Assembly (NCBI RefSeq): GCF_023278185.1
Contig: NZ_CP066356.1
Location: 2,720,001 to 2,784,000 of the forward strand
Reading direction: 5' to 3'
Source: Bradyrhizobium elkanii USDA 76
Lineage (GTDB): Bacteria; Pseudomonadota; Alphaproteobacteria; Rhizobiales; Xanthobacteraceae
Length of the DNA: 64,000 bases
In this document: positions 1 through 8,383 of the stretch, piece after piece
How positions within the stretch are numbered: position 1 is the first letter of the stretch
Layout: every line of letters starts with the position of its first letter
Translations under genes and position numbers: made by a program
The notes under the pieces: generated by a model
Told to the model about the DNA's origin: nothing
The model's input: only the letters and a program-made list of their open reading frames with translations
Databases searched by the model: none

Positions 1-258
1 CGCGCCGATATCGGGCTTGAGCTGGTGATCGCCGACGATCACCGAGATTGGCTTGCCGAGCACCTTGCCGCCGAAATCGTCGACCGCCATCTGCGCGGCG
101 GTGACCGAGCCCTGGCCGGTCGGCGTCGAGGCGGGGCCGTTCATGTCGGTCAGCACGCCGATCTTGATGGTGTCGTCGGATACCTGCGCCGATACGGTCG
201 GGGAGGCCAGCAGCGCGGCTGCGAACGTCCCGAACATGGCTAGTCTGGTGGCCTTCAT
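1..258 (-). CDS. ABC transporter substrate-binding protein (partial)
   Basis: The first 86 codons of a periplasmic solute-binding protein run off the left edge of the window. Residues 1-24 form a Sec signal peptide (basic start, Ala/Leu-rich core, cleavage after ...VSA). The mature start reads DTIKIGVLTDMNGP, the opening strand of the branched-chain amino acid/amide binding fold (Peripla_BP_6, LivK-like), followed by a GQGSVTAAQMAV helix and a FGGKVLGKPI segment typical of that family. The start codon is preceded by GGAGG with good spacing. It would capture a small solute for an ABC importer; the substrate cannot be told from this fragment, and the permease genes lie outside the window. It diverges from the moeA-like gene. 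Confidence 0.85.
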   Translation of the reverse strand, partial: MKATRLAMFGTFAAALLASPTVSAQVSDDTIKIGVLTDMNGPASTPTGQGSVTAAQMAVDDFGGKVLGKPISVIVGDHQLKPDIGA

Positions 259-442
259 TCTGTCTCCCTCCTGAATTGGCGCATTGGCCATTATTGGTTG
301 TGCCGGGCCTTCGGGGACCGGTCATATTGGTTTCTTTTGCAACTATATTGGGGACCGCGTCAACGCGCCATCGGTCTAATGACGCAGCCCCGGTGTGGCG
401 AGAGGCAGTTTCTTTCGGGGCCGATTCAGTCCATAGCGGGCC

Positions 443-1552
443 ATGGTCACCGCCCAGCGCCTTCCGCCTTCGCTCATCCCGCTCGATGCGGCACTGGCTG
501 CCGTGCTGCGCGACGTCGGACCGGTCCAGCCGATCGTGTTGCCGCCGGCCGACGCCTTGCGCTGCATTGCAGCCGAGATGCCGGCCTTGCGCGCCTACCC
601 GCCGCACGATGTCGCGGTCAGCGACGGGTGGGCGATGCGCGCCAATGACCTGGTCGGCGCGTCGTCCTATGCGCCGTTTCCGCTGGCCGAACCTCCGGTC
701 TGGGTCGCGGCAGGCGCCGCGATGCCTGAAGGCACCGACTGCGTGGTCGATGCGGATGCCGTCGATACCTCCGGTCCGCTTCCGCAGGTGCTCGCCGAAG
801 CAATCCCGGGGCAGGGCGTCAGGCGTGCCGGCAGCGACATCGCCGTTGGGCGCACCGTGATCGCAGCAGGCGAGCCGCTGCTGCCGCGCGGCCAGCTGCT
901 CGCGCGCGCGGCCGGACTGCAGGTGTTGCGTGTGCGACGGCCGCGACTCCGCATCGTCAACGTCGCCAATGGTGAGCTGACCGCACAACTGATCGCTGAC
1001 ACCGCGCGCCTCGCCGGTGCTGCGGTCGTCGTCATCGAGTCGGCACCCGATGTGGCGGCGATTGCAAACGCACTCGATACCGACGGCTGCGATCTGATGG
1101 TCACGATCGGCGGCACCGGCGTCGGTCACACCGATGCTGTGGCGAATGCGCTGGCAACGCGCGGCACGCTGATCGCGCACGGCATCGCGCTGCAGCCCGG
1201 GCGCACCACGGCGATCGGACGGATCCATACCACTCCGGTGGTCGCCCTGCCTGGCGCGCCGGATCAGGCCTTCGCGGCCTGGTGGGCGATTGCGCTTCCC
1301 CTGCTCGACCGCCTGTCGGGCCGGCGCTCGCGCAAAACGCTGGCGCTGCCGCTGGAACGCAAGATCGCCTCCGGCGTCGGCGTTGCCGAGGTCGTGCTGC
1401 TGATACGCGAGCAAGGTTCCTGGGCGGCACTTGCGACCGGCGACCTGTCGCTCGATGCCATCGCGCGCGCCGAAGCCCTGCTGATCGTGCCCGGCGCCGC
1501 CGAGGGCTTCGCTGCGGGCACGGTGGTCGATGCCTATATATTGCGGGAGTGA
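443..1552 (+). CDS. MoeA-like molybdopterin-binding protein, divergent
   Basis: This 369-residue protein has the overall layout of MoeA (molybdopterin molybdenumtransferase). Near the N-terminus AVSDGWAM matches the SxxDGYA motif. A GSDIAVG segment corresponds to the domain-II barrel, and the MoCF_biosynth-type core has IGGTGVGHTD and LPGAPDQ. Two family motifs are altered: the usual STGDEL is VANGEL, and the KPGKP loop reads QPGRT, so two conserved lysines are missing. The adjacent gene 9 bp downstream encodes an intact MoeA, so this one may be a partner or specialised paralog rather than the main enzyme. The ribosome-binding site before the chosen ATG is weak, so the start is uncertain. Neighbouring mobB, a TusA-like protein and an OFA transporter suggest a molybdoenzyme (for example formate dehydrogenase) context; that is inference. 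Confidence 0.7.
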   Translation: MVTAQRLPPSLIPLDAALAAVLRDVGPVQPIVLPPADALRCIAAEMPALRAYPPHDVAVSDGWAMRANDLVGASSYAPFPLAEPPVWVAAGAAMPEGTDCVVDADAVDTSGPLPQVLAEAIPGQGVRRAGSDIAVGRTVIAAGEPLLPRGQLLARAAGLQVLRVRRPRLRIVNVANGELTAQLIADTARLAGAAVVVIESAPDVAAIANALDTDGCDLMVTIGGTGVGHTDAVANALATRGTLIAHGIALQPGRTTAIGRIHTTPVVALPGAPDQAFAAWWAIALPLLDRLSGRRSRKTLALPLERKIASGVGVAEVVLLIREQGSWAALATGDLSLDAIARAEALLIVPGAAEGFAAGTVVDAYILRE

Positions 1553-1561
1553 GTTCCCGAG

Positions 1562-3511
1562 ATGAGCAACAGTTTCACGCCGAAACCCAATCCATCCGTC
1601 GAGCAGGACCAGTTCCTGACCATTCTGTCGCGCGAGGAGGCGCTCGAACGCTTCGAGGCGGCGCTGTTCCCGCGTCAATTGCCGTTCGAGAGACGGCTGC
1701 TCGCCGATGTGCTCGGCCGTACACTGGCGGAGGACGTGGTGGCGCCGATCGACGTGCCGCCATTCGATCGCTCCAATGTCGACGGCTTTGCGGTGCGCTC
1801 GGCCAATCTGGCGTGCGCCGGCGAGGCCGCGCCGGTGCAACTCGCGCTGAACGACGAGACGATTTCGTGCGGGACTGCGCCCACCCTGCCGGTGCTCCCG
1901 GGTACTGCAACTGCGATTGCGACCGGCGGTCCGGTGCCGCGCGGCGCGGATGCCATCGTGATGGTCGAGCACACTCAGCCTGCTGGCCACGGCACCATCG
2001 AGGTCCGGCGTGCGGCGTCGCCCGGCCAGTTCGTGTCCTATGCCGGCTCCGACATCGCGCGCGGCGAGGCCCTGCTGCGCGCGGGAACGATGATCGGGTC
2101 GCGCGAGATCGGCATGCTCGCGGCCTGCGGCATCGCCGACGCTCAGGTGGTGCGTCGTCCGCGCGTCGCAATCCTCTCGACCGGCGACGAACTGGTGCAG
2201 CCGGGTGAGACGCTGCGGCCGGCAGCGATCTACGACACCAATGGTGCGATCGTCGCCGCGGCGATTGCCGAGAACGGCGGTGACGCGGCGTTCCTTGGCG
2301 CGATCGCCGACAACGAGGCGATGCTCGAGGCCGCGATGCGCAAGGCGCTGGCGGACAGCGACATGCTGGTGCTGTCGGGCGGCACCTCCAAGGGCGCGGG
2401 CGACGTCTCGCACCGGATCATCACTCGCCTCGGCAAGCCCGGCATCATCGCGCATGGCGTGGCGCTGAAGCCCGGCAAGCCGCTGTGCCTTGCGGTGTGC
2501 GACGGCAAGCCGGTGGTCATCCTGCCGGGCTTTCCGACCTCGGCGATGTTCACCTTCCACGACATGATCGTGCCGGCGCTGCGCCGGATGGCCGGGCTGC
2601 CGCCGCGATCGGATGCCACGGTGGCGGCGAAGGTGCCGGTGCGCATCGCCTCCGAACTCGGGCGTACCGAGTTCGTTATGGTGTCGCTGGTCGAGGGCGC
2701 CGACGGGCTGATCGCCTACCCCAGCGGCAAGGGTTCGGGCGCGATCACCTCGTTCGCGCAGGCCGACGGCTTCCTGAAGATCGAGGCGCTCGCCGACCAG
2801 CTGCCGGCCGGCAGCGAGGCCGAGGTGACGCTGTTCACGCCGCATGTGCGGGTGCCCGATCTCGTCATCGTCGGCAGCCATTGCACCGGGCTCGATCTCG
2901 TCACCGCGCCGCTGGCGCATGCCGGGCTTGTAGTGCGTTCGATCGCGGTCGGCAGCCTCGGCGGGCTCGCTGCCGCCAAGCGCGGCGAATGCGATCTCGC
3001 CCCGATCCATCTGTTCGACGACAAGACCGAGACCTACAACACGCCGTATCTGGCCGACGGGCTCGAGCTGGTGCCGGGCTGGCGGCGCATGCAGGGCATC
3101 GTGTTTCGCAGGGACGACACACGCTTTGCCGGCCTGAGCGCAGAGCAGGCGGTGCGCGCCGCGCTCGCCGATCCCGCCTGCATCATGGTCAACCGCAACC
3201 AGGGCGCCGGCACCCGCATCCTGATCGATCGCTTGCTCGCGGGCAGCCGGCCCGACGGTTACTGGAATCAGCCGCGCTCGCACAATGCGGTTGCGGCCGC
3301 GGTGGCGCAGCACCGCGCCGACTGGGGCATGACCATCGCACCGGTCGCCGATGCGTCGGGACTCGGCTTCATACCGCTTGCCGAAGAGCATTATGACTTC
3401 GCATTGGTGACGGCGCGCAAGCAGCGGCCGGCAGTGCGGGCCTTTCTCGATGCGCTGACGTCGGACGAAGGGCGGGCTGCATTGACGAAGGCGGGGTTCA
3501 GGCCGGCGTAG
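1562..3511 (+). CDS. moeA: MoeA fused to periplasmic-binding-like domain
   Basis: A 649-residue fusion. Residues 1 to about 415 are a full MoeA, which inserts molybdate into adenylylated molybdopterin to make Mo cofactor. It shows FDRSNVDGFAV (SxxDGYA motif), PRGADAIVMVEHT, STGDEL, the GGTSKGAGD loop, ALKPGKP and LPGFPTSA. From about residue 430 there is a PBP-like domain (PBP_like family), with VIVGSHCTGLDL, a central Asn/Arg-rich NRNQGAGTR and a C-terminal helix ending DEGRAALTKAGFRPA. The combination is known in bacteria and archaea, where the second domain is thought to bind a molybdate or cofactor-related ligand. It lies 9 bp after the divergent MoeA-like gene and is probably co-transcribed with it. 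Confidence 0.88.
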   Translation: MSNSFTPKPNPSVEQDQFLTILSREEALERFEAALFPRQLPFERRLLADVLGRTLAEDVVAPIDVPPFDRSNVDGFAVRSANLACAGEAAPVQLALNDETISCGTAPTLPVLPGTATAIATGGPVPRGADAIVMVEHTQPAGHGTIEVRRAASPGQFVSYAGSDIARGEALLRAGTMIGSREIGMLAACGIADAQVVRRPRVAILSTGDELVQPGETLRPAAIYDTNGAIVAAAIAENGGDAAFLGAIADNEAMLEAAMRKALADSDMLVLSGGTSKGAGDVSHRIITRLGKPGIIAHGVALKPGKPLCLAVCDGKPVVILPGFPTSAMFTFHDMIVPALRRMAGLPPRSDATVAAKVPVRIASELGRTEFVMVSLVEGADGLIAYPSGKGSGAITSFAQADGFLKIEALADQLPAGSEAEVTLFTPHVRVPDLVIVGSHCTGLDLVTAPLAHAGLVVRSIAVGSLGGLAAAKRGECDLAPIHLFDDKTETYNTPYLADGLELVPGWRRMQGIVFRRDDTRFAGLSAEQAVRAALADPACIMVNRNQGAGTRILIDRLLAGSRPDGYWNQPRSHNAVAAAVAQHRADWGMTIAPVADASGLGFIPLAEEHYDFALVTARKQRPAVRAFLDALTSDEGRAALTKAGFRPA

Positions 3512-3543
3512 CCGGTGTGCCGCTCTGCCGCACCATCACAGCT

Positions 3544-3561
3544 GTCGTCCCTGCGAAAGCA
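3544..3561. repeat. left part of REP-like palindrome, including IS target duplication
   Basis: GTCGTCCCTGC at 3544-3554 is the left arm of a palindromic intergenic repeat whose other parts lie beyond the insertion sequence at 5048-5181. Without the IS, the sequence folds as GTCCCTGC-GAAA-GCAGGGAC. Positions 3552-3561 (TGCGAAAGCA) are the left copy of the 10-bp target duplication. Confidence 0.75.
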
Positions 3562-4851
3562 CTAGGGCATGCACATATCTCTGAGGCTCCATCCTGCTGC
3601 GACGGCCAGGAAGTATTCGAGGCCATTTTTGAAGGTGATGGGGCCTGGAGGTTTAGACGACGGGTAGCCGTCCCAACCGCCAAGGCGGCCGATGATCCAG
3701 GCTGCCCAGGTGAGGCTGTCGGGCGGATGTGGGTTTTTCAGTCGCTTGCTCCTGGCCTCGAGTTTCCGGTTGAGGGCGGCAAGCGCGTTGATCTCGTTGT
3801 CGTTGAAGGCAACGCGAATGGGCTGCTGACCGCCATCGCGCGCTTGCAGAAGCTGGATGGTGATGACGGCTGCCTTGGCGGCGATAGCGACCAGTTTGAG
3901 GAGACGATCGGCGGTTCCGATCTGGCTGTCTTCGAGCTTGAGGCCTTGCGTCTTCAGGACGCGGAAGAACTGCTCGATGATCCAGCGCTGCTTGTACCAT
4001 TCGACGATACGCCAGGCGTCGTCGACGGTGGCGATCTCGTGAGAGGTGATCAGACGCCAGTGCAGCGGCTCTGCGCCGGGCCCGGCATTGATCTCGCACA
4101 CGTCGACCACCGCCAGCGGCAAGCTTTTCGGCAAATGGCGCAGGAACTTGCTCTGCGGGCGGGCAAGCTCGATTGCGCCAAAGCGGAGTTCGAGATGGGC
4201 CTGACGTGCCGGTCGCGCCGCGCGCGCAGGCAGTTGGATCGCCCTCCGATCCACCACAGGCATGGCGTCGGTGGCCTCATACAGGCCGGTGCGGTCGGCA
4301 AGCTTGCGATCATGCATGCTGCGCGCGATGACATGGAAGTGCTGCTCGGCCGAGCTGGCATAAAGGGCAAAGATATCGCTCTCGCGATCACCGAGGACCG
4401 TCACCGTTCCGGCAGCGGTGAGCAGCGGCTTGGCCGCAATGGCGGTGGATATCCAGCGTTGCGATTCCTTGTCAGACAAGTCACGTGCGTCATGCGTCGT
4501 GGTGCGACGCCCCTGGCGCGTCCATACCTGCCCACTCAAAAGTCCAAGACAGCTGCCATCGTCGGCATCCACGGCCAGCAGCGGATGCAGCAGCACGCCG
4601 TGGTTATTGCCCTTGCCGATTTCGCCGAGCCCGCGCCGGCGTTGCGGCGTGGTGTTGAAGTGGATCTCGCTGGTGTCCTGGATCGCCAGCACATGGCGGC
4701 CCTCTACCGCGGCAACCGTGCTGTCGCCCCAGCTTTCGATGATCCGCTCCGCCGTCACCTTGTCGTGGCCGAGAAAGCGGTTGAACCGCACCTCCAGCGC
4801 ACGATCACCCCTGGAAAGCCGCCGCAGGCAGACCGTCTTGCCCGCAACCAT
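3562..4851 (-). CDS. IS4 family (Tn5-like) transposase, N-terminus in another frame
   Basis: A 429-residue open frame resembling Tn5/IS50-type DDE transposases. Features seen are FNRFLGHDKVTAERII (N-terminal helix region), a first catalytic Asp in LAIQDTSE, a second in VLGDRESDIF, and the C-terminal WRIVEWYKQRWIIEQFFRVLK block carrying the Y-(2)-R-(3)-E-(6)-K signature with the third acidic residue. The start of the protein is missing from this frame. A segment reading RIDWTLGRFGDRRLDKGG, typical of the family's N-terminus, lies immediately upstream in another frame and can be read from a GTG at 4931. The frames meet at a run of six G (minus strand) at 4869-4874, where a -1 slip would give one continuous protein. 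It could be programmed frameshifting or a disabling indel. Confidence 0.88.
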   Translation of the reverse strand: MVAGKTVCLRRLSRGDRALEVRFNRFLGHDKVTAERIIESWGDSTVAAVEGRHVLAIQDTSEIHFNTTPQRRRGLGEIGKGNNHGVLLHPLLAVDADDGSCLGLLSGQVWTRQGRRTTTHDARDLSDKESQRWISTAIAAKPLLTAAGTVTVLGDRESDIFALYASSAEQHFHVIARSMHDRKLADRTGLYEATDAMPVVDRRAIQLPARAARPARQAHLELRFGAIELARPQSKFLRHLPKSLPLAVVDVCEINAGPGAEPLHWRLITSHEIATVDDAWRIVEWYKQRWIIEQFFRVLKTQGLKLEDSQIGTADRLLKLVAIAAKAAVITIQLLQARDGGQQPIRVAFNDNEINALAALNRKLEARSKRLKNPHPPDSLTWAAWIIGRLGGWDGYPSSKPPGPITFKNGLEYFLAVAAGWSLRDMCMP

Positions 4852-5047
4852 GCGTTCGACGAGCGCCGCCCCCCTTTATCGAGACGACGATCCCCGAACC
4901 GTCCTAACGTCCAGTCAATTCGTAACAACACCCGACACCCCCGTCCAACCTGGAGCGTCGCAATAGAAATCACACGGATCGCCGATTCTGGAATCCCCTG
5001 TCTCCATCCCGAGTCAATCCGCCGCACCAAATATGTGCATGCCCTAG
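3562..5047 (-). mobile_element. IS4-type insertion sequence, complete ends
   Basis: The element is 1,486 bp. Its ends are perfect 17-bp inverted repeats, CTAGGGCATGCACATAT at 3562-3578 and the reverse complement at 5031-5047. It is flanked by a 10-bp direct repeat TGCGAAAGCA (3552-3561 and 5048-5057), the target duplication length expected for the IS4 family. It carries one leftward transposase gene whose TAG stop codon is formed by the tip of the left inverted repeat. Ends and duplication are identical, which suggests a recent insertion, although the transposase N-terminus is out of frame. Confidence 0.93.
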
Positions 5048-5182
5048 TGCGAAAGCAGGGACCCATACGCCGCGGCGGGTTTTGAGAAACGGGACTCGTC
5101 GTCCCAGCATCGCGTAACAATTTGCATTTGTGGTTATGGGTCCCTGCTCCCGTGCGCAATTGCGCATTAGGCAGGGACGACA
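5048..5182. repeat. REP-like palindromic repeat, right part
   Basis: This block continues the repeat interrupted by the insertion sequence. It has 13-bp inverted arms GCAGGGACCCATA (5055-5067) and TATGGGTCCCTGC (5135-5147). An outer arm GCAGGGACGAC at 5171-5181 pairs with GTCGTCCCTGC at 3544-3554 on the other side of the IS. No ORF in it is credible. Confidence 0.7.
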
Positions 5183-5258
5183 CTGAATGCGTTGCGCGGC
5201 CAGAGGGTCACACATCCGCATTCTCGCGACATGAATTGTCCTGCCGGAGGCACCCTGA

Positions 5259-6085
5259 TCACTCGCTCAGCTTGCGGTCCAGGAAGTCGACGTAGGAATT
5301 GTCCGGGTCCAGTTTGACGGCCAGGCGAAGATGCGCATGGCGAGCTCGCGCGGATCGATGTTCAACGGTTCATCAGAGGCGATCGCCACGCCTTCCATTC
5401 TGGACGGCAGCCACAGCGAGACATGCCTGAACTGGCCCATCATGGCCTTGAGTATCATCTTCGGAAGAATGCCGCGGTTGAAATCCAGCGGCACCCATTG
5501 CGCGAGAACGCCGCCGGGACGCATCTTCTGCTTTGCCAACGCATAGAATTTCTCCGTGTAGAGGTTGATGACGCCGGCATCATGAGTCGGCGGAGGCTCG
5601 AGCGTGATGACGTCAAATGTCTCCTTGGTCCCCAGCAGGAAGTGGCGCCCGTCCGCGACGATCTGATGGACTTTGGGGTTTTGATAGAACTGCTTGTTGA
5701 TCGGCACGAAGTGGGGCGCGAATTCGAAAACCGTCGACGCCAGATCGACCGCGTCGATGGATTGCAATTCCTCATGGGTGCTGACCGCTCCCACCGTGGT
5801 TCCGGTCCCGATGCAAATGACGACAGCCGTTTCAACCGGGCCCTGGTGCAGCAGAATGGGATAGTGCGATCCGGCCTCCCAAGGCGCTGCCCAGCGAGAG
5901 ACCGAAAAAGAAGCTTGCCACCGTGACGCTGACGGAGACGGTCGCGCTTCCCAGCACGAATTGCAGTTGCTTGAACCAGAGAACCTGCAGGATCAGCGAT
6001 GCCGCGCCCGACGCCAAAAGATCGCCGTGACCAGAACCCGGTTTTTCAGGCTTACGGCGTCTCGAACGCCATCACGATTGCGCAC
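5259..6085 (-). pseudogene. MFS/spermidine synthase-like gene, decayed
   Basis: Three blocks of one family lie in different frames. The 5' block starts around a GTG at 6085 (LKNRVLVTAIF), then a one-base shift near 6017 leads to a membrane segment with LASGAASLILQVLWFKQLQF, the usual first transmembrane helix of spermidine synthase-fused transporters. Near 5838 this jumps to HYPILLHQGPVETA and VVICIGTGTTVGAVSTHEEL, the S-adenosyl-binding loop of the spermidine synthase-like domain, so the middle of the gene (several hundred codons) has been deleted. The catalytic-type domain continues to about 5340, where another shift gives an ending LAVKLDPDNSYVDFLDRKLSE in a further frame. No functional protein is expected. 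It sits just downstream of the IS-bearing repeat. Confidence 0.82.
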
Positions 6086-6270
6086 TGGACCGGTCTCCCG
6101 TTGAACGGGAGAACAGGTAAGGCAAATGCTCTTATATTATTGCCTTATGGCGGAGCGGCGCTGCGCGGCAGCCGAATCGCATTGAGATTGCTAGGAAAAT
6201 TGTCGTTTGGCGGATGCTTGCCGGGGCCGACGATCGCGCTGTGAGAGGGCCTGTGCGTTGCGGATCCGGC

Positions 6271-6582
6271 TCAGTGCCGCATGGCCGTCTCCACGAACTC
6301 CAGCACGGAGCGCGGGACCTCTTCGTATTCGACGAAACGGCGCCGAAGCTCGTCGGCAATGTCGGTGGTGACGTCGCGCGACCATCCTTCGTTGGTATTG
6401 AAGGCCACGATGCGGACCGGACGGCTGTACTGGTCATCCAGCAGGCGCCGGATCAGCGTTTTCCGGTCGGTGCCTTCTTCGTCGGTTTCGCTCCAGGCGC
6501 GGCCCAGTCGGCCAAAATCGTTCAGCACCAGATAGGTGTCGTGATCGATTGAATGCGGCACAATCGAAGGCGAGCGAGGCAT
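6271..6582 (-). CDS. conserved hypothetical protein, 103 aa
   Basis: A soluble acidic protein beginning MPRSPSIVPHS, with a central DTYLVLNDFGRLGRAW and PVRIVAFNTNEGWSRDV. I recognise this as a type of small conserved protein common in Bradyrhizobium, with no assigned function. The start at 6582 is chosen over an upstream in-frame codon because GGAGG lies 8 bases before it. It stands alone between the decayed gene and a stretch without genes. Confidence 0.7.
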   Translation of the reverse strand: MPRSPSIVPHSIDHDTYLVLNDFGRLGRAWSETDEEGTDRKTLIRRLLDDQYSRPVRIVAFNTNEGWSRDVTTDIADELRRRFVEYEEVPRSVLEFVETAMRH

Positions 6583-7055
6583 ACATAGTCCTCCATGGTG
6601 CACATTATCGTGTTCCGTTCGCCCTGCGTATTGGAAATTTCGAGGTATATCCGCTGGATAGCGGGATCGCGCGTGACGTGAGCGGGGGCTGCAACATGCA
6701 TTGGAGCAAACCGTCCCGTCGCTGGTTATCTCTTGTCACCGACATGGGCCCTGTTGTGGATGTCGGTGGTTGAGCGACCGATGGGGCTCCCACCCGCTCG
6801 AGGAGCGGAGCGATGTTAAGAAGGCTTCGTTTTAGGAATACAACGCTGGAAGAAGTGCTGGCAGTCGATACGCAGCGGCCGCGGAAGAGGCTGCGGATGC
6901 GTGACCAGCCCCCGAGAGAGAGCCGATCGGCAAGGCTTGCCAAGCCGGGGCGGCCGGTCAGTCAACGGACCGACTGACCCTGCGGAATAGCGCGCCGAGC
7001 CCGAGTTGCGCGGTGGCCCGTGAACGGGTTCGCCGATCGCGGCGACCAACCCATC
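6583..7055. other. 473-bp stretch with no supported gene
   Basis: No frame here has recognisable protein features. The only structure noted is an inverted repeat GGTCAGTC/GACTGACC at 6956-6963 and 6972-6979, with an 8-base loop and no U tract. It is likely a leader or an old remnant; nothing more can be said. Confidence 0.4.
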
Positions 7056-7358
7056 ATGGCACTCGACACCGTCAATTTTCGCAGGATCGCCGCGCTCATC
7101 GCAGCGGCCGGCACCTTGTTCTGGCTCTACACCTTCTACGCCATCGCCCACGTGCCGCCTGGCGACGGCACCGGCTTCCAGTGGCTGGCGGTGTTTCCGC
7201 TCGGCATGGTGTTCGGACTGTTCTTCCTGCCGGCCTGGCTGCTCGTCGCCATCGGCCGATTGCCGAGATTCACCGCGGCGCTTGGGGTCTGTGGCGTGAT
7301 CGCGTTCGCGGTGCTGTGGGCACAGCTGCTGCAGGAGTTACCGAGGGCCGTCCTCTAG
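7056..7358 (+). CDS. small membrane protein, 100 aa
   Basis: The protein begins MALDTVNFRRIAAL and has three hydrophobic stretches: about residues 8-29 (LIAAAGTLFWLYTFYAIA), 40-65 (FQWLAVFPLGMVFGLFFLPA) and 72-93 (LGVCGVIAFAVLWAQLL). It is therefore probably an integral inner-membrane protein with three helices. I do not recognise a family. An in-frame upstream start at 7020 would add a polar extension; the ATG at 7056 is preferred because it places the first helix near the N-terminus. Confidence 0.6.
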   Translation: MALDTVNFRRIAALIAAAGTLFWLYTFYAIAHVPPGDGTGFQWLAVFPLGMVFGLFFLPAWLLVAIGRLPRFTAALGVCGVIAFAVLWAQLLQELPRAVL

Positions 7359-7531
7359 CGAGCCAGTCGATCCTCGTCCGCCGGCAAGCCTGGCATGACA
7401 TTGCTCCAAGGCTGATATAAGCAGCGTTGGGCGCAAGTCGCGGCTTTCCGTCGTCACGGCTGGTCCCGGCCATGTCGGGCGGAACCGCAGGCGTCGATGC
7501 CCTAACGATCGGTATGTCTTCGGAGACGCGT

Positions 7532-8059
7532 ATGAAAGTGATTGGCCTCGCGGGCTGGAGCGGTGCCGGCAAGACCACCCTGCTGTCGCGGGTGATCCCC
7601 TGCCTGCTGGGCCGCGGCCTGCGCGTCTCTGTGATCAAGCACGCCCACCATGAATTCGATGTCGACGTGCCCGGCAAGGACTCCTGGGTGCACCGGCAGT
7701 CCGGTGCGACCGAGGTGCTGGTGTCCTCGACGCGGCGCTGGGCGCTGATGCACGAGCTGCGCGGCGCCGACGAGCCGCGGCTGCCGGAGCTGCTCGCCAA
7801 GATGGCGCAGGTCGATCTGGTCGTGGTCGAAGGCTTCAAGCGTGAGCCGGTCAACAAGATCGAGGTGTACCGCGCCGCCAACGGCAAGCCGCTGCTGTTT
7901 CCCGACGACCCGCGCGTGGTCGGGATCGCCAGCGACGTCGCCGTTGCAACCACGCTGCCGGTCGCGCATCTCGACGACATCGAGGACGTTGCCAAATTGA
8001 TGCTGCGCGCCGCGATCCCCGTCGACGACGTGCTCGCGTCGGCTCCGGCCGAAGGCTGA
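7532..8059 (+). CDS. mobB: molybdopterin-guanine dinucleotide biosynthesis adaptor MobB
   Basis: A 175-residue P-loop GTPase. MKVIGLAGWSGAGKTTLL carries the Walker A motif, followed by the family features VSVIKHAHHEFDVD, GKDSWVHRQSGA and the Walker-B-like VDLVVVEGFKREP. MobB assists MobA in attaching GMP to molybdopterin to make the bis-MGD cofactor used by enzymes such as formate dehydrogenase and nitrate reductase. The start at 7532 is chosen over an upstream codon because GGAG precedes it at good spacing and it places the P-loop at residues 7-15. It is close to two moeA genes, which fits a Mo-cofactor cluster; mobA itself is not in the window. Confidence 0.9.
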   Translation: MKVIGLAGWSGAGKTTLLSRVIPCLLGRGLRVSVIKHAHHEFDVDVPGKDSWVHRQSGATEVLVSSTRRWALMHELRGADEPRLPELLAKMAQVDLVVVEGFKREPVNKIEVYRAANGKPLLFPDDPRVVGIASDVAVATTLPVAHLDDIEDVAKLMLRAAIPVDDVLASAPAEG

Positions 8060-8113
8060 AGTGGATGAGGAGGCGGCGTTGACGATGCAGGACGGCTTCG
8101 CCATGGTCGAACC

Positions 8114-8383
8114 ATGACAACGACGAAGCTCGATCTCACCGGCCTGAAATGCCCGCTGCCGGCGCTGAAGACGCGCAAGGCCCTCAGGAGCGTGACGGCG
8201 GGAGATTTCCTCGAGGTGCATTGCACCGATCCGCTTTCGGTGATCGATATCCCGGCCCTGATCCAGGAGACCGGCGACAAGGTCGAGATCACCGAACGAA
8301 GCGATGCAAGGATCGTATTCTTGATCGAGAAGACCAATGGAGCGATAGATAACTCAAATGCTGCGTTGCCGCGTACGCGCTAG
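8114..8383 (+). CDS. TusA-like sulfur carrier protein
   Basis: An 89-residue protein of the TusA/SirA/YedF family. The family signature CPxP is present as KCPLPALKTRKAL with the active cysteine at residue 13, followed by the beta-strand DFLEVHCTDPLSVIDIP. Such proteins carry sulfur as a persulfide. Relatives deliver it for tRNA thiolation, molybdenum cofactor formation or formate dehydrogenase maturation. Its place next to mobB and near moeA suggests the last two roles, but that is inference. It is probably co-transcribed with mobB (54-bp gap). Confidence 0.85.
   Translation: MTTTKLDLTGLKCPLPALKTRKALRSVTAGDFLEVHCTDPLSVIDIPALIQETGDKVEITERSDARIVFLIEKTNGAIDNSNAALPRTR

Noticed and set aside
259..442. 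Possible Moco riboswitch or ModE site before the MoeA-like gene
   Set aside because: No conserved Moco-riboswitch stems or clear ModE palindrome recognised.
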